Assembly: GCF_022581195.2 (NCBI RefSeq)
Contig: NC_061480.1
Location: 1,364,001-1,428,000 of the forward strand
Direction of reading: 5' to 3'
DNA from: Helicoverpa zea
Taxonomy: Eukaryota > Arthropoda > Insecta > Lepidoptera > Noctuidae
DNA length: 64,000 nt
Positions 21,340 through 33,300 of this stretch are shown here, in pieces. Position 1 is the stretch's first letter. Every line of letters starts with the position of its first letter. A program made the translations under genes and the position numbers. A model generated the notes under the pieces. That model ran no database searches. It was not told where the DNA came from and saw nothing but the letters and a program-made list of their open reading frames with translations.

Positions 21340-22060
21340 TTTTTTGGTTTTTTTTGAGTAATTTTCTTTATTTACAAAGTTATATTTACAACACAAAAAA
21401 AAACTTTCCTAGTAGAACAATAAAAAAATATATATATATATATAAAAATCATCCCCATCGCTGTCAACTGGGAGCGTACCCAAGAGGCTGGCAGCATTAC
21501 CTCGTTGGATGGCCATGCTGATCCTTTGTCCGAGGTAATAGCCAACCTTTTGGTCACGAGAACCGTCAACCAGCCGCCTAGACAGGTCTTTAAATAGGGT
21601 GTGCGCATTCGGACCCCACGACCCGAGGGTTTCAACCCCAAACGGTTCGAAAATATAGTTGCCGACAAGGCCACTATATTTCCGCCGCTTGAGGTTCTCC
21701 GCAGCCGCAGCGGCAGCAGCAGCACAGCACGCAGAACTTGGAAGATGGGATGGCGCAAGAGTATCGACGCAGGTTGCGTCCCATACTAAAGGCCTACCCA
21801 TCTTCCAAGGGAATAAAGACATGCCGTCTGGTCTCTTACCGTCGTCGCGTGCCAGGCCATTTGGTTCCAGTACAGCTGGCACCCCGACGGCAACAAGAGC
21901 CCGACGTATAATGTCGTTGATATTTGCGTGCCGCGCAATACGGCCCGCACTACGGCTGCACGACAGGCCGTGGTGTCCGAGGCTGGTGACAGCCTCACCA
22001 CAGTGGCAGCGATGAGGGGAGCAGCACGGTGCTCCTAAACGTAAACAGGTAGCGAGGCGG
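21340..22060 (-). mobile_element. 5'-truncated non-LTR retrotransposon fragment
   Basis: The minus strand carries only the last part of a LINE ORF followed by a (TA)n stretch at 21430-21443 and a T run (poly(A) tail) at 21339-21356. AATTAATTCT-like sequence occurs on both sides (about 21313-21322 and 22063-22075), a possible imperfect target duplication. Typical 5'-truncated insertion just after gene 1. Confidence 0.75.
21409..22050 (-). pseudogene. LINE ORF2 C-terminal domain remnant
   Basis: The minus strand reads, from about 22050, CLRLGAPCCSPHRCHCGEAV..., then HGLSC, HANINDIIRRALVAVGVPAV, LEPNGLARDDGKRPDGM, LVWDATCVDTLAPSHLP, FEPFGVETLGSWGP and ends RGNAASLLGTLPVD. This is the conserved Cys/His plus endonuclease-like C-terminal region that follows the RT domain in a group of animal LINEs. 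It belongs to a different family from the two long LINEs at 2716 and 6440. It is open over about 210 codons but lacks RT, so it is non-functional. Confidence 0.75.
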
Positions 22061-22264
22061 AAATTAATTAATTCTTGCCTAAATTAGAATCTATTAAATA
22101 AGGTTTTATCTCACGAAATGCGGTGAGCAATTAAATACTTGTGTGTGTAAATATATGCACGTTGTGGTTCTTTCACAAACGTTAGGCATATTTTAAATTT
22201 TAACACATGTGCCACATAGGATGACTGCTTCTGACCCGCCCTTTACCGACCCATTATCCCTTTT

Positions 22265-22385
22265 GTAAGTCCAGTGTCATACTTACTGGCTTCTGACTAC
22301 CCGTAACGACTGCCGTAGCAGTTCAAATAGCAGCCAGGACATACAGTTTATTGTGCCTTTCGAAACATGGAACTGACCGCCCCAA
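22265..22385 (-). repeat. SINE family A internal fragment
   Basis: CTTACTGGCTTCTGACTACC through the CATACAGTTTATTGTGCCTT block matches the middle of the family A SINE in reverse orientation. Confidence 0.55.
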
Positions 22386-22399
22386 GCGTTGCTTACCCT

Positions 22400-22525
22400 T
22401 AGGGTGCGTCTACACTACACGGTCCATGTAGCTACCGCAAGTGACAAGAGCACGCGGGTGGGTATCTTGCTTTGGTACATGCGCGAGTCGCTGGACCCGC
22501 ACGTTTTTAAAATACATGTAATCTG
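22400..22525. mobile_element. MITE fragment (AGGGTGCGTCTACAC terminus)
   Basis: Left part of the element seen complete and in opposite orientation at 60627-60793. Shared blocks: AGGGTGCGTCTACA, CAAGTGACAAGAGCACGCGG and GCGAGTCGCTGGACCCGCAC. The right terminus is missing. Confidence 0.6.
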
Positions 22526-22753
22526 TGTAATGATGTCGAACAATAAAATAGTATTGATGTTTTTATGTTGTTTATTTTATTATTACACTGCACTTAAATG
22601 TACTTATTGCTAATTGCTAATTTAATATAAAATACGCAGAGAACGATATGGCCGTGCAGGCGAGCGCTGGCCAGAGAGAAAGAGGGTTGGTGGAGGCGGA
22701 AGCGTTTCATAAAATATTTAATAAATGTCAATGTCAGATTTTTGTGTTTGGAT

Positions 22754-23723
22754 CATAGATATAATATTACTAAACAAGATTGCGCACGCTCAAAATATAT
22801 ATTTACGAAAATGAACTCTATTCTAACGCAATAAGGTACTAAATTGGTTGCATAATACACAGAGGCAAATCCGAGCCGAGAGGGATAGTTCGAACGGAGG
22901 CTGTTTGTCTCTTTCTAACACCTTGCCAGCATAAAAAAATGTTGTGATCAAAAGTTTTGTCTTCCCAAAAACAATTGAATCACTTATATTTTTATCTTAT
23001 TTTAACAATTGTCAGTCAACAAATTAATAACAATCGCATTAATTTATTCGTATTTATTATTAAAACATAAACAACATAAATTTTTATTTTGCTTTTTTTT
23101 ATTTTCTAGCGGTAACCCTGAACATTCTTGGCGCGTAATCAGCATTTAAAATGTTGTTTATTTTTTTTGTATTAAATCAATTTAAACTATTAAAATGGTG
23201 AAAAAGTGTTGCGTTTCTACTTGCAAAAGTGAATTCTATGGTGGTTGCAATATATCGTTCCACAGGTTAGCTAATAATAACATTTTCGTAAACCAAACAA
23301 CTAGGGTGCCCATGAATTCTTGTAACGAGTCAAAATATGGGTGATGGATTTTAAAACTGTTGTACTATTGTTATAGCTTCCCAAAAAATGAAGAAAGGCG
23401 ACATAAATGGCTCAGCAGTCTATATATGAAGTAGAAATACAAAAAGAAAACAGGCTTCACTTCGAATCTTCCTGCTTTTATACTGCTAATTTCCGCTAAT
23501 TATTAAAAGCCTTTATTAGTATCTTAAGGTCACAAACTGCGAAAGTTAAAACTTCAATACTAATCTGTGTTTAATAATCTTAGCAAATTCGGATTTGTCT
23601 CACATAGCTTAATCTCATAGTCACCCTATTAGAAAGGGACAGACAGCCTCCGTACTAACTGTTTCACTCGGCTCGTTTTTTGGGTTTATATGCGCAGTCC
23701 TGTTTACTAATATTATGTCTATG
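22754..23723 (+). mobile_element. THAP-bearing DNA transposon, complete non-autonomous copy
   Basis: The 970 bp element begins CATAGATATAATATTACTAA and ends TTAGTAATATT-like TACTAATATTATGTCTATG, giving imperfect terminal inverted repeats that extend inward through the GCCTCCGT...CTCGGCTCG blocks. It is flanked by a perfect 8 bp target duplication GTTTGGAT at 22746-22753 and 23724-23731. Internally it holds two exons of a THAP domain and no catalytic domain. An 8 bp duplication with a THAP-encoding gene fits a P-type element; hAT also makes 8 bp duplications. A second copy, inverted, is at 1-551. Confidence 0.85.
23195..23428 (+). pseudogene. Two-exon THAP-domain remnant inside the transposon
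   Basis: ATG at 23195 reads MVKKCCVSTCKSEFYGGCNI, then SFH up to a donor at about 23262 (CACAG|GTTAGC). An acceptor (TTATAG) at about 23368 resumes in frame with SFPKNEERRHKWLSSLYMK and then a stop. The joined product has the first C-x4-C pair, the F-H segment and the conserved Trp of a THAP finger, but the distal C-x2-H pair is gone. This is a deletion derivative of a transposase gene, which cannot make a full zinc finger. Confidence 0.7.
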
Positions 23724-23799
23724 GTTTGGATACACTCCGCTACAATCTGCGCATGTCCCTCAACAAAATTACATTGTATACAAATTTATACATCAAAAA

Positions 23800-23998
23800 A
23801 TGTTTAAGGTGCTTCTTACGTACAGACAGACATGTGTTGCTGGGGAGTTTGTTGCGCCACTTCTTCATCCCACCAAAAACACACAGGAAGTGGTGAAGGG
23901 TGGGCGTTTTGGGTGGTTTTGGGAGCTGTCTTTTGTAAATTCCTCGACGTTCAAAAAATGCTGTCTTGCAGCCAAGTTTGAATAAAGGATTTTTGATT
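23800..23998 (+). repeat. LINE 3'-tail repeat family C, copy 1
   Basis: Reads TGTTGCTGGGGAGTTTGTTG, then GAAGTGGTGAAGGGTGGGCG, TTCAAAAAATGCTGTCTTGC and a TTTGAATAAAGGATTTTTGA tail. Further copies are at about 32480, 36195 (reverse), 39560 and 45880. The simple TGATTTT-type tail is characteristic of CR1/L2-like retrotransposon ends in Lepidoptera. Confidence 0.7.
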
Positions 23999-24204
23999 TT
24001 GATTTCAACATGCGCAAGACACTTGCACCGTGTAGTTTCACCCCTTATGATCGATCCACGTAGGTTTGAATTAGCCACGAACTCTTATTCATGAGTAGGT
24101 ACCTAGAATAAATCCTCATCGTCTATATGTAACTACGGTAGGATAATCTATAATTATCTACGAAGGTTTTACAATCACTCAAAGATAGTCACAGATGAAA
24201 AGCC

Positions 24205-24218
24205 GTTACCATGACAAC
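24205..24218 (+). promoter_or_regulatory. RFX X-box upstream of CFAP91
   Basis: GTTACCATGACAAC fits the RFX imperfect-palindrome consensus GTNRCC-AT-RRNAAC in both half sites. It lies 93 bp before the CFAP91 start codon, the usual distance for ciliary genes controlled by RFX factors. Sequence match seen directly; function inferred. Confidence 0.75.
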
Positions 24219-24310
24219 GGTATTTATTATTTCGATATCACCAGAAAAGAACCGAAGACTGAGTTAAAAGTGGTTTATTTTTGTAAAGTATTAACTACAT
24301 TTGTGACAAA

Positions 24311-27300
24311 ATGAGTGGCGACACGTTATATGCAGCTCCTAGGAAGCACAACGTGGCTAAAATGCGTTGTCACGACTATTTGTATGGTGAGTTCGTTTAT
24401 TTCTCATCAAATAGCTGATTCCCAAGTTTTCACCTATTTCCCGGGAGAACCACTTTCTCCCATGTGAAAAAAGACTGGTCTAGTAATTCTAGGAACCTGT
24501 GTTCTTTCTCAGACTACCTACCCATCATCATCATCTACCGAGCCTTTTCCCAACCATATTGATTGTTGGGATCGGCTTTGAGACTCGCCGGATGCAGCTA
24601 GACTCCTACCCGTGTACCCAATTTTATATAAATCGGTTCTATAGTTTTGTCGTGACGTACCGACATACTTGCGCATTGATTTTCAAAAACATTTAATTCA
24701 TAAATGTATAAAAAGAGTAGCTTTTCCCTCCCTTTACCTTCTTTCTTCGATAAATTTACTATATGGGCAGGTAACGCAGAAAGAATTTTTCAATCTGGAC
24801 CAGTAGTTTCTGAATTCCAACGAGCAAACGAAGTCTTAGCATTTCTTCATTAGTATAAATAAGTACCTAATGAGTAGATGATAATGATGATAACAATATT
24901 TCTAGATTCGGCGTTCATAGTATCAGGCGCTCGCGACTACGCGCGCACCGCTTTCAGAGCAGCCATGGCGTCCGCCCAAGTTGTAAGTATTTACAGGAAT
25001 CTATAAAATAAATAAGTATCCTATGTCCTTCCTAAGGTTGGATCCTGCATGCTTAGCATCGAAATTGGATCAGACATCTTGTCGTGAAAATGTAATTGAC
25101 AGAAAGATGGATTGAATAAATCGATAATTTTCAAAGATAGCTAATTGGATTAATTTGCACCACATAGGTACTTAAAAGTAACTTTGCTACCGCCTCGTGG
25201 TAATCGCTGCCACTCGCCTAGGTATCTGGTCTCTAAGGAGATCAGCCAGCTGCGAAAAACATATTATAGTGCACGCACATTTGCTTGGACACAGGTGCAC
25301 TCACTATTCCTTCACTCTCGTAGCCCGATGGGACGACAATCCGACACCACCGGGGAGAGATCAGGCGCAGGACCGACATTAACGTGCTCTCTGATGCACG
25401 GGTGTATCAATCACCAATTTCCAGGTTTTAGGTTAAAGTTTTCTAAAAGCTGTAATTTGCAGTTACGTAATAATTTCATATGTTTTCAGGTGTTACAGCC
25501 AGTTTATGACTGTATGTTCTCGGAGATCAGCCTACGGCCCAGAATGCAAGTCGGTAAGAATTATATTTAATAGCTTCAACCTACGGGTTTACCTCTGTCG
25601 TGAGGGGAGTACTTTTAGCATCCAGATAGACTATTCTATTAATGTTAAGTTAGTAGGTTAATGAAAGTGAAAGAGTAGCAAATAATAACTAGCTTCCGCT
25701 CTCGGTTCCTCTCGCTTCCCGAGGGGATTCCTTACTACTTTTTCTTAAATAATTCGCCTTATGTTATTCCCCTGTATTAAAACCAAGTTTCTTTAAAATC
25801 CAGTAAGCCGTTTGTCTGTGAAGACGTAAGAAACCTACCTCCACGATCTAAATATTTACCTTTCATAGTATACAGCGTGTAACTGTGAGTCATTCATTAT
25901 GTATTTTAAGTACTATGTACCTAAGTCATCAAAATTGTAGGTATGTACCTAATTAATACTAAACATACCTATAACATTTTGTTCCGCAGTGTACCATCCC
26001 AACTGCCGTCTTCCAAACCACGTGGACCGGTCCTACGAAGGGTACCTAAACCGGGTCGAGGAAGCCAAGAACGTACCAACTCCTGAGTTCAGCGGCAAAG
26101 ATTCTTATAAATATACTGCGGCGTAAGTATTTTTCATAAAAATCGGTTATTTGCGATTCTACATTACTCTCACATTCTATAAAACGGCTAAAATCTTTTG
26201 CTGTATGAGAGCTGTACGTGTGTATATCTACGGCCCAAGTTTAGCGACAGCATAAACGTCAGTTTTCTTAAAACAATTGAATTTTCAAGTAAAATATTCA
26301 TCATCATCATCCTCCTACCCTTATACAACTCTATTTGGTCGGCGCACATGCTTTCTCCTTCCATACTCTTCTATCTGCCGTCATCTCACAAGTAACATTC
26401 TTTCTAGCCATATCTACTTTCGCACAATCCATCCATCGCTTCTTTGGTCGTCAATTCAAAGTTAACATTTCTCAGGGGCCCGATTCTCCTAAGTTAATTT
26501 GTCAAAATCGAATAGAAATCGAATCGCAATATGATCGCAATAGCAGTTTTAACCATACCGGGCATTCTGGTACTAATAACAGACCAATGCAATCGTATTC
26601 GAATGACATTTGATCGGTGTGCGATTGGTCTGTTATTTTGGTGATTTTGGTCTATACGGTAGTTTGCTCTACAATCATATTGCAATCGTAAATCATTTTC
26701 ATACAAAATGATTCATTTTGAATGACAGAAATGGATAAAAACGTTTATTTCAAAGAAAAAATAGAGGAATACCACATACGCTTCAATCGTAATCGAGTCG
26801 GGATTGGATCTCAGTCGAACCGAGTCGAACGTGAATCGTACGTTGCTTAAGTAAAATTAGGAGAATCGGGCCCCTGATCTACGAACGTTTATGTTGTCGC
26901 TGAACTTGCCGAGTCAGCATAAATAATCCTGACATGACATTTTATTTAAAAAAAGCAGTTTAAAATAAAGGGGGCAAAATATTATGTATAATACGATGGC
27001 CTAATCATTTTATCCATTATTTTTACATATGCTATGCAACAGTAATTTATTTTTTACATATGACCTTATGACCTGTGCCTGCTCAAACAGAGTATAGTTT
27101 CCGTCCGACATTATTTATTTCAGGCCGAAGAAAGTGATGTCCTTACCGTCGACCACTCCTGACTTCCGTCCGAACACGCCAATCTGTCTTCCTCAGGGGC
27201 CCACCAAGCCTCGACATAGAGGCACACAAAGCATGTTCAGGTAACTGCTTTAAGTATTACAGCGTTAAAGACCCTTACGTATATGGTCTAGGCCATTGGT

Positions 27301-30300
27301 TTGCAATGAGTACGTAAAATAGTATAGAGGCTATGCGATCTTTTTTAACCGACATAATACTTATATCCTTAAAAACAAACACTAAGAACCTATTTAGTAT
27401 GAAAAAAATATTTAACGATCTGCAAATTTGAACAATCACAGTTGGAGTTCGGTTCTATGAAAGAATTGCTAAGTGATTCTCCAACTGCGATTTGGGATCG
27501 GCTTCCAATCTACACGCGTGCAGCTGAGTACCAGTGTTTTACATGGACTGGTTACCTGTCCTCCTCAACCCAGTTACCCGGGCAATTCAAAATCCCCTGA
27601 GATAAGACTGGTTGTCAGTTGTCATACTTTCTGGCTTTCTGACAAGCCGTAACTACTTCCAAAAATGTGTACCTACATGACAACCAGGACCCACTATTTT
27701 TAAACGGTTTTATTTTTAGCTAACCCTGTTTGTTTTATTCTTGGGTCAAATTTAGTAATTCAAATTTAAGTACCTTCCTGTTGTCAGATTGATCTGAAAT
27801 TTGGTACACACCTTTAATTCCGATGACAATACAATATAGTAATATCAATAACATTGTAAATCCAAGATGGCCGCCGGTACAAAATGGCGGATTACATATT
27901 TTTTCAACAACCCCCTCAATATGGGTATCAAATGAAAGGGTTACACAAGTAGAATACTGTCAGCAACCCCAGCGGGGCCCAACAGGGCCAAGGCCTGCCA
28001 GGGCTGCGGGATTGTTCGAAAGAGTTACCGTGGTCCTGGTACATAAAAGGCCTACGACGAAACACAACGGTTTTTAGTAAGTAAGAGTCTGGCACTCTCT
28101 CACCGCTGCTGACCCATATATAGAATGAGGAATATTCGGTAGGCATTTTCATTAAATACTAAAAACTAGAAAATAAAAAATCGGTAAAAAAACTAAAATA
28201 AAAACGTGGGGCCCATTAACTATTGCTGTAGTAATTTCTTCTAGAGGTATAATAGGTGTGGATTGCATCGACTTACTATAATCGTAACTGGCGATTTTGA
28301 CAATCAATAATCAGCCGTAGCGGCTTCTCCAGCGAACGCCGAGCTCATGATCTACCAAAGTATAAAGATATGCTTTGCCATAGGTAGGATTTCTGAGGGG
28401 CCTCACGTTTTTATTTTAGTCTAATATGACCGGGACCACCTACGTAGGTTTATAGGTAAGTAACAGTTTTTTTTTTAATTTTCTAGTTTTCAGTGCACAT
28501 AAGATAAACCGTTTAACTTAAAAGTTTTTTTTTTTACCGATTTTTTATTTTACGTGCCTTCTGTAAAAGTAAAGTTGTGTAAAGTATCTCCTGATCTTGG
28601 TAACAAATATCCTTTGCAATGATGATGACAATGTTTCAGAGAGTCATCAGCTCAGACTGTACCGTGGCAGCCTGATGGAAAAGCTGCTGAAAATTGCGAG
28701 GAAACTCCTGAAGTGTTGTTCCTTGATAAATTAGAATGGGGTGCGTATATATGCCTTTCTCGTTTCATAGTGAGATGCCTGGCCCAAGTTCTTAGACAAC
28801 ACAAACGTCAGCCTTCTTCAAAGCAATCTCTCTCTTACCTGCTATGCATCTCACATGGTGATGGGATTTAGCTTTCCTAATTTTTTTCTCCACTTCGCTC
28901 TATCTATGACATCGCTCTCGGACACCTGACACTCCTTAAACAAATATTTACTTGAAAAAGGAAATACGTAGAAAACAGTATTTCTTTAAACAAAAACGGA
29001 CGTTTATGTTGTCAGTTTCAAATTCTTAAATTTTTGTAGCTAGCTATTTGACTTTTAAGTTGTAAGTTTAATTTATTTTATTTTAATGTTGAATTTATTA
29101 CTGGTATGTTCACAGGTCCCGGCAGTCCATACCGCGTGGGAGACTTACCAGCCGATTTCTATACCACAGCCATTATCAACAAGTAAGAATTCTTCTTCTA
29201 TCTTCCAATTTTATCACCCAGTAGATACCATGAGGTGGCGAGACGACCTGGGGATACCTTGGCCCAGCATTGGGACAGTGACGTTCCTCGTCCCCAAAAC
29301 ACCCGCATTTTGGCACCCTAGTTTCTTAGGGATGCCATCTTCGCTGGTCAATTTGTTCAAGTAATAGGTATGGGTAAGGTGTGTACTAGTCAACATGATT
29401 ACATTTTTACTTGCTTTTTTATATTATACCTACAAATATATGTATATCATTTTGAATAATATTTTTAATGTTTTTTAGGGTTCCGTACCTCGAAAGGAAA
29501 AAACGGAACCCTTATAGGATCACTTTGTTGTCCGTCTGTCTGTCTGTCTGTCTGTCAAGACCCTTTATCTTAAGAACGCGTGGACGTATCAAGCTGAAAT
29601 TCACATGAAATACTCGGGTCTATTGTCCCTTTAGGCTGTGAAAATATCAAGCTTCTAAGCCAAGCCAATCAAAAGATACAACCGATTATGTCGATATTTT
29701 CAACAAATTCTCGACACTCGCAAAGGAATCAAAACCTACAGGGTACTTCCCGTAAACTCAGAATCTTGAAATTTGGCATGAAGCATTGTTATATAATGCA
29801 AATATAGGAAAAATTGCGAAAATCTCATTTTTTTGTTATATAATATAATAAAAATATTTTAATAAAATGAAACTTACTACCTTATTTCTCACGAACGAAT
29901 AAAGGTACCAGATTGAAATTTATACCAAATACCTAGGTTTATTGTCCCTTTAGGCAGTGAAAAAACCAAACTTCTAAGTTAAGTCCAAAAGATACAGCAG
30001 TTATACCGACACCTAAGACGAATTTCCGTCACACGCTAGGGAATCAAAACCTACAAGGTACTTCCCGTGAACTCAGAATCTTGAAATTCGGCACGAAGCA
30101 ACGTTATATAGTACAGATAAAGGAAAAATTGCGAAAATGATAAATTTGAAGTTACATAAAATATTAAAATATTATTTTTGCTTACATGACATAAAATATT
30201 TTTTTAATAATTATAAACTTACTACCTACCCTTTTCACATGAACGCGTAGAGATATTAAAGTTTTGAATAAAAAGTGAAATTAATATCAAACACTTCTTA

Positions 30301-33300
30301 AATATCCTCCCTCCTAGCCCTAAACTGTGAAAATTTTTAAATCATTCAAAGGTCATTGGGCGGATACGAACGAAATATAGCACAGTATAATGATAAAGGC
30401 TCTGATTTACTATGGCATTAGTCGCATCAATGTAAACCATGGGAATCTAGAGAAAATCAGGTGTAAACATCAAATATTTTCCTCATTTCAATGGGGAATT
30501 TAAACGACCAAGTTTGACGGATTTGAGAAATCATTTCTTTGTAGTGAAAGAGTATACTCGCCGTTTATTTCCATTGTCATCAGGTCAGGATCTGATGATG
30601 GAAATCCTGAGAAATCGAGGGCAACTATCAGAAATTGTAGGCATGCATAGGATTAAAACTTGATTCTCAGATGTATGTCTGGTGATACTATCAAACAGTG
30701 AAGGTTTAGAGCTTATCTGATGATGGAGACGTGAGAAAGTCGAGAGAACTCGGTATGTTTTAGTTACGTCGTGTTTGGGCTCATATTATTCGTATTGACG
30801 AGAACTTTTCACAAAAGTTAAAAATAAAAACTTTTTACAAAAAAAAAAAACAACTTCTAAAACAACAAGAAAACTATTAATATGCATCGGTCTAGATCTC
30901 GGTGGTTAAATAAATATAGATGCATCCTCTAGACACCGACTTCTAGACCGATGCACCTAACATCTTTTTAATTTCTTTCTTGCTTTTGTTTTCTTGTTGC
31001 TTTTTTATATGTTTGAAGTTGGATTTGTTTGTAAAATGCTACAAAATAAAATAATGCCGACTTTATAAAAAAAAGAAAGGAACAGAATTACACTTTTGTC
31101 AAGGCTCTAGAAACGTAAAGCCAGCAGCCCCGAATCCTACTCTCTAGAAGTCGTTGTTACAATTCGACAGCTACAAGTCGTCAGGCGGTTTCGAAAAAAA
31201 CCTGAAACTGGGGCTCTTTAGGTGATTAACCCCTCAAAAATAAAAGATCCCATTCCTGCAATGGCTGCTTTAACACGTTCGCGTGAGCAGTCTCATTTTT
31301 AAATGTTGGTACTGTGGCGCATCTTTTTCCCATACAAAATTAAACCAAGTCTTAAGACGTCCCGCCGTTATACGTAGTCTTATAATCTGTTTTATGTGGC
31401 GCAACGTTATTTCACGTCCAACGTCTATAAACGTTGTCGCCACCACATAGGTCTGACATGGTCGGTCAAAATAAATATGACAATCTAGAGGCCATCGTAC
31501 GACGTTGCGCCTTTTCATACTTATATCAATACCACGTTGTAAGACGTTGCTCACGCGAACGTGTTAACCCAAGTTAGTAGTGAATTCTCATCACCTAAAA
31601 TAAAATAAGCTCCAACACCAGGTTACGTTATAAATTGTAAAGGAGTTCCCATAACTATATCTGATCTTAGCTGTCGATCCCACAATGGCAGTCAAACCTA
31701 TCTTTGTGGAAAGTCTTCGCCAATACGAATAAAATAAGCCCAAACACGTGGTAGTTGCAACATACCGTTCGGGAGTTCCCTTGACTCTCTGTAGTCTCCA
31801 TAATCAAATCAGCTCCAAACCTTCACTGTTTACCAGTACGCTCAAAAATACACTCACATGTCTGGTTATGACTCGATGCGTGCCTACAATATTCAAGAGT
31901 TGCCCTCGATTTCTCAGGGTTTCCAGATCCTCATTAGATCCTGGTCATCCGGATTGGCACCTTCCTTCTTTATGAAATGTCTTTAACAATAAAAACTAGC
32001 ATTGCAACCTGTACAATCCTCTGAAACTGCTTGTCTTTTATATTTTTCAAACGATCCTGGACATTCGTCTCCATGGAATTTTAATAAAATATTTATATTC
32101 AAAGAAACGTCATACCATTCTCCACGATTTAAAACTACTTTGATTCATGTCCGCCACTTTTTACAAAGCGGGTCAGATATGCCCAATGACCTTTAAGACA
32201 TAATTAGTTATTTTCAATCAGATTTCTGAATGATGACTATAAAATGTTGTATATAAATAACTTCAATAAAATAACTTTTACAAGGTACTGGCCTACTATT
32301 TTAGTTATATTATAAAATAAAAAATATTAACTATTTTGACTCTCACGAAATTACCATAACTATGATTGTTCTAAACTGAACGGTTGGCGCGAAACTCACT
32401 TTTTATCTATACAGCATTTGTACGGAACCCTCGGTGCGCGATTCCGACTCGCACTTGGCCGGTTTATTATACGGTTCTTCAAACCATACAGACAGAATTG
32501 TGTTGCTGGGGAGTTTGTTGCGCCACTTCTTCTTCCCAGCAAAAACACATACGAAGTGGTGAAGGGCGGGCGTTTTGGGGGCTGTCTTTTGTATATTTGA
32601 CGTTCAAAAAGTGCTGATTTTCAGCCTACTTTGAATATATGACTATTGATTTTTATTTCATTTGTTCTCCGAGTTTGTTTAATTTTACACTGCAGCCAAC
32701 ATTGATCTAATTTCTAACTGTCATCCACGGTTCCTTTCACTCAGGATGCGTCACGCGCGTACATGGATGGAGCTGGTGGAGAGCGGCAAGTTCCCTCGCT
32801 GGATGAAGAAGCGAGATGCCATCATCAATGATGTCGTCATGAAGGACTGGATGTTCAGGGAGGCGGTGAGTTTCTGTAGGACTTGGAGGCGAGGGACCAT
32901 GGCAGGAGGAGCTGGTGGAGAGCGGCAAGTTCCCTCGCTGAATGAAGAAGAAAGTCGTCATGAAGGACTGGATGTTCAGGGAGGCGGTGAGTTTCTGCAG
33001 GACTTGAAGGTATCGTGGCAGGATGGAGCTGGTGGAGAGCGGCAAGTTCCCACGCTGGATGAAGAAGAGAGATGCCATCATCCACGATGTCGTCATGAAG
33101 GACTGGATGTTCAGAGAGGCGGTGAGTTTCTGTAGGACTTGGAGGTATCATGGCAGGATGGAGCTGGTGGAGAGCGGCAAGTTCCCTCGCTGAATGAAGA
33201 AGAGAGATGCCATCATCAACGATGTCGTCATGAAGGACTGGATGTTCAGGGAGGCGGTGAGTGTCTGTGGGACTTGGTATCATGGCAGGGTGGAGCTGGA

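Larger units (their letters stand above)
29478..32465. mobile_element. GGGTTCC-type element with nested insertions
   Basis: The left end is AGGGTTCCGTACCTCGAAAG and the right end is ACGGAACCCTCGGTGCGC followed by GACTCGCACTTGGCCGG: the two known ends of a very common lepidopteran repeat. The left body contains two diverged direct repeats (29590-29790 and 29900-30100, both with TACTTCCCGTRAACTCAGAA). A foldback element (30347-32204) and a piggyBac-type MITE (31270-31567) are nested inside. CFAP91 intron 7. Confidence 0.6.

Noticed and set aside
29540..29562. CRISPR-like or satellite array from GTCTGTCTGTCTGTC
   Set aside because: Simple short tetranucleotide run, part of a common lepidopteran repeat.
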